Assembly (NCBI RefSeq): GCF_033118175.1
Contig: NC_083711.1
Coordinates: 40,744,001-40,808,000 of the forward strand
Reading direction: 5' to 3'
Length of the DNA stretch: 64,000 bases
Source: Dama dama
Taxonomy: Eukaryota > Chordata > Mammalia > Artiodactyla > Cervidae
Positions 59,039 through 64,000 of this stretch are shown here, piece after piece (the first letter of the stretch is position 1; the number at the start of each line of letters is the position of its first letter). Under the pieces are notes generated by a model, which worked only from the letters and a program-made list of their open reading frames with translations, searched no databases and had not been told where the DNA came from. The position numbers and the translations under genes are program-made.

Positions 59039-59056
59039 TGGCGACCACGAAGGGAC
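59039..59056 (+). other. ERV-B primer-binding site, tRNA-Arg
   Basis: tggcgaccacgaagggac is the exact complement of the 3' end (with CCA) of the tRNA-Arg CCG/UCG type as I remember it. It lies two bases after the proposed U5 end. Confidence 0.88.
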
Positions 59057-59622
59057 ATCTTCTTCGCTGAGACTGACATCCTGACCACTCGGGGTACTCA
59101 GGGGCCAGCTTGCCTGCCAATGGACCAGACCCAGCGGCCGCAACTGGGACCCTTTTGTCCCTGGTCTCCTCCTGACGCGGACAACTGGCCAGAGTGCCCC
59201 GACCGGTAAGGAACAAGAGACTTTATTGACCTCCCTCCTCTTCCCTCTCTCTTTCCTCTCCTTAGCCCTTCCTATCCTTCCTGTTTTTCTAGTCCCCCGG
59301 TCCTGGACGCAGGAATCTGGTCGAAGGGCCTCAGCTTAAGCTGAGGATTGGAGACTGATCACCTCCTCTTGGCAGAGAACTCGAATTCTGGTTCTGGTAG
59401 GGCCGAGTTCCAGTCCTCCCTTCTCTGGAAGCCCAGGGAAAAGTCCCGTAACGCCTGGGTGTCTGCAGGTGGCAGGAGACGTCTGTAAGGCCACCCCTTT
59501 TTTCTCTTTCTCTCTCCCACTCCTAGACCTTCTGTCTCGTCCCACTCCTTTTCTCTCAACCTGGCCCTCTTCCCTCTCTTTAAAGACCCAAGTTATTTCC
59601 GCTTACTCTGTCTGTCAATACT
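59057..59622 (+). other. ERV-B leader, 5' part
   Basis: Pyrimidine-rich in places (59225-59300, 59495-59580). Expected by position to hold splice donor and packaging signal; tcccgtaacgcctgg near 59445 and gaccggtaaggaac near 59201-59214 are donor-like. Neither is proven. Minus-strand frames here are shadows. Confidence 0.55.
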
Positions 59623-59625
59623 TGA

Positions 59626-60066
59626 CCTGAAGTTCTGGGTCTTTGTAAGAGATTTTCAGAGAGGCTACGCCCTCTGCTCCCCATCAACTGTGCTTTCTGT
59701 TCCTGGGGAGACGATCGGGCGTTAGAAGCCCTCCATCGGGTGCCCTGTTTCTATAAATTCAGCCATTTAATTGCGCATTTGGCTGAGTGCTTCCACGTAA
59801 AAGTGATTGACGGGGTTCAGTATAGTCGCACCTGGTCTTGGGTGAAAATTAACACCCTAGATACATCCTTAGGGGTTAATTTACCTTTTGGGACCAGCCC
59901 TACAGCCCCATTGATTGTGCTTACTACCGAACATTTCCTTTGGCGCTTATACAATCAGGCCCTTTGGGACCAGGAGAGAGCTTACAATCTCTCTAGAGTC
60001 AGATATAGAGGCATCCGCCCCAGTACTGGTCCCTTGGGAACGAGATATAGGCTATACCATCGCTAA
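59626..60066 (+). CDS. ERV-B leader open frame (pre-gag), unknown function
   Basis: An uninterrupted frame runs from after the TGA at 59623 to the TAA at 60064-60066, two bases before the gag ATG. It has no ATG in its early part; the first GTG is at 59740. It encodes about 146 residues with balanced composition (for example FSHLIAHLAECFHVKVIDG and YSRTWSWVKINTLDT) and no hydrophobic membrane segment. Gag begins in a different frame. MLV-type viruses have an upstream gag extension (glyco-gag) and some gamma-like ERVs have a 'pre-gag' frame. Whether this is either is not decidable here. It could also be decayed coding sequence. Confidence 0.45.
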   Translation, partial: PEVLGLCKRFSERLRPLLPINCAFCSWGDDRALEALHRVPCFYKFSHLIAHLAECFHVKVIDGVQYSRTWSWVKINTLDTSLGVNLPFGTSPTAPLIVLTTEHFLWRLYNQALWDQERAYNLSRVRYRGIRPSTGPLGTRYRLYHR

Positions 60067-60067
60067 A

Positions 60068-60510
60068 ATGGGAAATAAGCCTAGCTTCCCTCTAGACACC
60101 CCGCTCGGTTGTCTTTTGGCCAACTGGGAGGGTTAAAAAAGAAAAAACTTATCAAATACTGTACTCAGTACTGGCCTACTTACTCCCTGGGAGGAGGGGA
60201 AAAATGGCCCCAGTCAGGATCACTTGGACACAACACCATTTTACAGCTCAGTCTATACTGCAAACGTGTGGGTAAATACAAGGAAGTTCCCTATGTTCAG
60301 GCCTTTATGGCCCTCTACCAGGATTCTGAAAAAAAGGGAAAATATAAGCTTGAGGACTTCGATAAATGCTCTTCCAAAATCCTTTTAGCAAGGCCTGAAA
60401 CAGAAGATCCCCTTGACCTTCTCTTGACCTCCCCTGCTTCAGCAGAGAGGCCACGAGGAAGGGAGGGTCAGACACGCCCGGAAATCAGGAGCCCGGCCCG
60501 GAAGACATGA
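60068..60510 (+). pseudogene. gag: ERV-B gag: matrix and start of p12, frameshifted
   Basis: The ATG at 60068 is followed by Gly (MGNKPSFPLDTPLGCLLANW), a myristoylation-type matrix start. The initial frame ends at 60134-60136. The matrix continues in the next frame (KKKKLIKYCTQYWPTYSLGG, YCKRVGKYKEVPYVQAF) from about 60125, so one indel lies near 60120-60136. This frame runs to 60508-60510 through a proline/charged p12-like tail. A second frame change between about 60430 and 60507 leads to the capsid frame. Matrix normally targets Gag to the plasma membrane. Confidence 0.85.
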
Positions 60511-61619
60511 GATCAGAAGGGGAGTCACTCCCAGTCGCCTCGGCTCCTCCTCCATATGTCCCCTCCCCCATGGGGTTACGATCAGGAAGTAAGCTTTGTC
60601 CTCTACAGAAGGAAAGGTCATCCTCAGACAAAATCTGCCCCCTAAGAGAGGTACCAGATGGGGAGGGGGGAACTATGCACGTTCATGTTCCGTTCTCTAT
60701 GCAAGACATTACCCAATGCAAGGAACAATTGGGTTCATATTCCGAGAACCCCCAAAAATTTAAAGATAAATTTGAGCGTCTTAGCCTTAACTTCTCCCTC
60801 ACCTGGAGGGATATAATGGTCATCCTCACCCGGTGTTGTAATGATGAAAAAAAAGCTCGAATCCCAGATCAGGCTAAAAAAGTGGCTGATAAAAGACAGC
60901 GGGTAGATGTCAGTCTGGCCCCTGCCGAAGAGGCAATTCCCTCGACAGAGCCAGACTGGGATCCTAATACAAGGGCAAAAAAAGAATCCTTAAGACACCT
61001 CATTACTTGCCTACTACAGAAAATGACCCAGAGTGTGCGAAAGGTTGTTAATTATAATAAGATAAAAGAGGTTACACAGAGAGAGAATGAAAATCCAGCT
61101 CTTTTTTTGGGCAGACTCACAGAAGCCTTTAAAAACTTTACCGAGACAGATTTAACAAGTATGGAAGGACGAGTCCTGTTGGCCCATTCCTTCATAACCC
61201 AGGCAGCTCCAGACATAAGGAGAAAATTACAAAAACTAGGAAAAGGACCAGAGACCCCAATTTCCGATTTGGTGGAGGAGGCAAATAGGGTGTTTTTGAA
61301 CAGGGACCGGGAGGAGGAAGCAAGAAGGGAGCAAAAAGAAGTCCGAAAAGATAGGAGAATAGAGAGGCAGACCCAGGCCTTGGCCCAACAACAGGCTAAA
61401 ATCCTGGCCTTGATTCATCCTGCCACTATGCGAGAGTCCCGGGGAGAGCAAGGAAGAAAAAAAGATCTTAACAATCCACCGCGGCTGAGCCGCACCCAAT
61501 GTGCCTACTGCAGAGAGGATGGACATTGAAAAAGGGAGTGTCCATATCGCCCTAAGGGAAGGCGTATGGCGACCCCTACACCTGCTCCCTCTGTGTTAGT
61601 TCTGGGCGACCAAGACTGA
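60507..61619 (+). pseudogene. gag: ERV-B gag: p12 end, capsid, nucleocapsid
   Basis: The frame starts around SEGESLPVASAPPPYVP with a PPPY late domain (60546-60557, NEDD4-type ligase binding in known viruses). The capsid follows (HVPFSMQDITQCKEQLG, NFSLTWRDIM), then a highly charged helix with REEEARREQKEVRKDRR. Nucleocapsid has one zinc knuckle at 61500-61541: CAYCREDGH, then a TGA at 61527-61529 where the family has an aromatic residue, then KREC. The frame resumes to the terminal gag stop TGA at 61617-61619. Apart from that internal stop, gag from capsid on is open and full length. Confidence 0.88.
61617..61619 (+). other. ERV-B gag/pol junction stop (UGA), same frame
   Basis: gag ends LGDQD-UGA and the protease frame continues directly (CGG next). 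This is the layout of gammaretroviral stop-codon readthrough. MLV uses UAG; here it is UGA. Nine bases downstream a short stem gcgg/ccgc (61629-61632 with 61645-61648) is possible. Its loop (tcgag, 61634-61638) could pair with ctcga at 61674-61678, a pseudoknot-like arrangement. The structure is a hand-drawn proposal. Confidence 0.6.
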
Positions 61620-62040
61620 CGGTGCCCAGCGGCTCGAGAAACCCCCGCAAATGGTGAGATCCAGATCACTCCTCTCGACCCTTGGGTGACTCTACAAATA
61701 GAAGGTAAGGATGTGAACTTTCTTCTAGACACGGGGGCTGCCTTCTCCGTTCTTCCTTTCCGATTAGGACCTTTAGACTCCCAGACTAAAATGGTGATAG
61801 GGGTAGATGGAAAACCCCAAAGCCGGAATTTTACTAAGCCCCTCCATTGTAAGGTGGGAAATTGGCAAGGAACCCACCCCTTCTTATACATCCCTGGTTG
61901 CCCTGCTCCCCTACTGGGGAGAGACCTTCTTTGCCGCCTCCAAACCAAAGTGACTTGGGGAAAGGTAGAAGTCGATAATTTTCTTTGCCTAGTGTCTGAA
62001 TATTTACAGTCAGAGGTAGAAAAGGAAGAGTCTGTCCCTT
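61620..62040 (+). CDS. pro: ERV-B protease
   Basis: In frame with gag after the UGA. The aspartic-protease motif LLDTGAAFSVLP has its D-T-G at 61728-61736. The flap-region GVDGKPQSRNF and C-terminal LLGRDLLCRLQTKV follow at normal family spacing. No internal stop. Enzyme role: cleaves Gag and Gag-Pol. Boundary to RT estimated. Confidence 0.9.
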
Positions 62041-63317
62041 TCCTAGATGAGGTCAATCCCCAGGTGTGGGATGTCTCCAGCCCTGGTTTAGCCATAAATG
62101 TTCCACCGGTAAAGATTTCTCTGAGGCCAAATGCTCCCTACCCCTGGAAAAGACAATATCCCTTAAAACCAGAAGCTCTTAAGGGTCTTAGACCGTTAGT
62201 TAACAAATACCGAGATACTGGAATTCTAATCAGCTGTGAGTCCCCCTGCAATACTCCAATCTTGCCCGTTAAAAAACCAGATGGATCTTATCGATTCGTC
62301 CAGGATCTAAGAGCTGTTAATGAAGCTGTGGTTCCCATCCACCCCATAGTCCCAAACCCGTATACCCTCCTATCCCAAGTACCAGGAAAAGCCAAGTACT
62401 TCTCAGTCTTGGATCTTAAAGATGCTTTCTTTTGCATTCCTCTCCATCCTAAATCCCAAAAACTCTTTGCTTTTGAGTGGCGGGACTTGGAAACGAGGGA
62501 GACCATACAACTCTGCTGGACTCGACTACCACAAGGGTTTAGAGATAGCCCTCATATCTTTGGGACTTCCTTGGGGAGAGAACTAAGGGAATTAACTTTA
62601 ACGAACAGTAGTCTAATACAGTATGTAGATGACTTGCTCATAGCTAGTCCAGATTTTACCAGCTCTCAAATGGACACTATTAAAACTCTAAATTTCCTAT
62701 ATGAAAAGGGTTATCGAGTATCCCCCAAGAAGGCTCAGATTAGCTTAACCCAAGTAAAATACCTTGGATTTATAATTACAGAAGGAAAAAGAATGCTTGA
62801 CCCCGAGAGGAAATCCCTCATCTTAAATACCCCGTACCCGCAAACAAAAAAACAGCTTAGGGGATTTTTAGGAATGACCGGGTTTTGCAGGATCTGGATT
62901 CCTAATTATGGCAATCTGGCCAAACCCCTATATGAAAAGTTAAGGGGGAAAGAGAAAGAGCCACTCGACTGGGATGAGACCTGCAAGGTGGCCTTTAATG
63001 CCCTAAAACAGTCCATCACTACAGCCCCAGCTTTAGGCCTCCCAAACCTGGAAAAGCCTTTTAGACTCTATGTTTCTAAAAAGATAGGAACTGCTCTTGG
63101 GATGTTAGGGCAGATGATGGGGCCCGTATTACAACCCATGGCTTATCTCTCAAAACAACTAGATGAGGTGGCCAGAGGGTGGCCCACTTGCCTCCGGGCA
63201 GTAGCAGCCACCGCTCTTATGGTTAAGGAGGCATCTAGGCTGACCCTGGGTCAGCCCACCACAGTGTATACGCCTCACCAGGTGCAAGCAGTCTTGGAAA
63301 CTAAAGGGGACAGGTAG
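62041..63317 (+). CDS. pol: ERV-B reverse transcriptase
   Basis: Open from protease through fingers, palm, thumb and connection: NTPILPVKKPDGSYRFVQDL, FSVLDLKDAFFCIPLHP (catalytic Asp of motif A), LPQGFRDSPHIFG, QYVDDLLIASP with YVDD intact at 62622-62633, YLGFIITEGKRMLDP, and LRGFLGMTGFCRIWIPNYG in the connection. It stops at TAG 63315-63317, just after VLETKGDR, where related proteins have an aromatic residue and continue to RNase H. The catalytic core itself looks undamaged by eye. Confidence 0.92.
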
Positions 63318-64000
63318 ATGACAGGGGGAAGGATCACCCAATACCAAGCCCTCCTCCTTGACACTCCAGAAATAAGGTTGAGGGTCTGGCAGACTTTAAA
63401 TCCAGCAACCTTACTGCCAGATCCCCCTACTTCCCCTCTGGATCACCAATGCATACAAATGATAGACGAGTTATACTCTTCTCGCCCGGACCTATCAAAG
63501 ACACCTTTATCTGACCCAGAGGAAAACTGGTACACAGATGGCAGCAGTTTTGTAAAAAAAGGAGAGAGGAAAGCAGGATATGCAGTAGTGAGCCTAGAAG
63601 AAACTAAAGAAAGTGGGTCTCTTCCCCCAGACACCTCAGCCCAGAAAGCTGAACCTTTTGCCCTGACAAGAACTTTGGAGTTAGGAGAAGGAAAGAGGAT
63701 TAATGTGTATACGGACTCTAAGTATGCTTTCCTCATTCTGCATGCCCATGCAGCAATTTGGAAAGAAAGAGGGATGCTCAGTACCCGAAGCTCTCCTATT
63801 AAACACAAAGAGCTCATTCTCAGGCTCCTGGAGGCAGTCAAACTTCCTGCAAAATTACCTGTCATCCACTGCAAGAGTCACCAAAAGGGGCAAAAAAAAG
63901 AGGCCCAGGGAAATAGGAAAGCTGATCAAGAGGCAAAACGAGCTGCCAGAAAAGCTACCCCTGCCACTGCTATCTGCCCCCTTTTCCCCAAGGAAACCCT
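63318..64000 (+). CDS. pol: ERV-B RNase H (partial, runs off the window)
   Basis: Same frame as RT after the TAG, beginning MTGGRITQYQALLLDTPEI. RNase H motifs: WYTDGSSFVKKGERKAGYAV (first Asp, YTDG at 63531-63542), QKAEPFALTRTLELGEG (Glu), INVYTDSKYAFLILHAHA (second Asp, 63714-63716), and VIHCKSHQKGQ then GNRKADQEAKRAAR (His/Asp region). No stop up to 64000; integrase should follow outside. Confidence 0.9.
   Translation, partial: MTGGRITQYQALLLDTPEIRLRVWQTLNPATLLPDPPTSPLDHQCIQMIDELYSSRPDLSKTPLSDPEENWYTDGSSFVKKGERKAGYAVVSLEETKESGSLPPDTSAQKAEPFALTRTLELGEGKRINVYTDSKYAFLILHAHAAIWKERGMLSTRSSPIKHKELILRLLEAVKLPAKLPVIHCKSHQKGQKKEAQGNRKADQEAKRAARKATPATAICPLFPKET

Larger units (their letters stand above)
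58816..64000 (+). mobile_element. ERV-B: gammaretrovirus-like endogenous retrovirus, 5' part
   Basis: Sense element running off the right edge: partial U3, R-U5, tRNA-Arg primer site, ~1-kb leader, gag, protease, RT and RNase H. From the p12 region to the window end one frame stays open except for three stop codons, so this copy is far less decayed than ERV-A. Only about 55 nt of U3-like sequence precede R, so the 5' LTR is truncated or deleted. The exact left boundary (58805-58830) is uncertain. The 3' LTR, integrase and env are outside the window. Confidence 0.93.

Noticed and set aside
58816..59056. ERV-B as a second LINE-processed copy starting at R
   Set aside because: About 55 bases including a TATA-like box precede the likely R start, and no target repeat or poly(A) can be seen because the 3' end is outside the window. 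Left open, not claimed.
61686..61688. GTG at 61686 as the pol start codon
   Set aside because: The frame is open upstream to the gag UGA; in this family pol is made as a Gag-Pol fusion and has no start of its own.

Overview
The window is non-genic DNA from a ruminant artiodactyl (cattle, sheep, goat or a close relative). I recognise the lineage from many copies of the tRNA-Glu/BovB-derived SINEs (Bov-tA, Bov-A2), from BovB (RTE-type) LINE fragments, from two cetartiodactyl CHR-type SINEs and from ruminant L1 tails. I cannot tell the species. I see no host protein-coding gene, rRNA or functional tRNA gene. All long open frames are transposon or retrovirus remnants, or chance.

Layout. From 1 to 25 kb, AT-rich intergenic DNA carries about twenty SINEs, four BovB pieces (the largest, 18.2-20.4 kb, covers most of the reverse transcriptase in antisense), old L1/L2/MIR debris and microsatellites. 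From 25.37 to 31.45 kb a gammaretrovirus-like sequence (ERV-A, minus strand) interrupts a Bov-tA SINE. From 31.6 to 58.8 kb there is more SINE/BovB/L1 seeding around several repeat-poor intervals (31.6-33.5, 35.2-37.1, 41.5-45.0 and 46.7-49.3 kb). From about 58.8 kb to the window edge a second gammaretrovirus-like element (ERV-B, plus strand) has R-U5, primer-binding site, leader, gag, protease, reverse transcriptase and the start of RNase H; its 3' part lies outside the window.

Main result. ERV-A is not an ordinary provirus. It begins exactly at the R region, ends at the R polyadenylation point followed by a poly(A) tract, lacks U3 at its 5' end and U5 at its 3' end, and is flanked by a 14-17 bp target-site duplication of the host SINE. 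That is the structure of an endogenous-retrovirus mRNA copied back into DNA by LINE machinery, as known for HERV-W processed copies in primates. Its two identical 66-nt R segments and the TATA box 27 bases upstream of the R start map the transcript ends. ERV-A also lacks most of capsid, the RT-to-RNase H connection, parts of integrase and most of surface Env.

The two retroviral elements are distinct lineages: ERV-A has a primer-binding site for tRNA-Gly (UCC type) and ERV-B one for tRNA-Arg (CCG/UCG type). ERV-B keeps gag and pol in one frame separated by a UGA. It is otherwise broken only by frameshifts in matrix/p12 and two further stop codons, and has an unexplained open frame in its leader.
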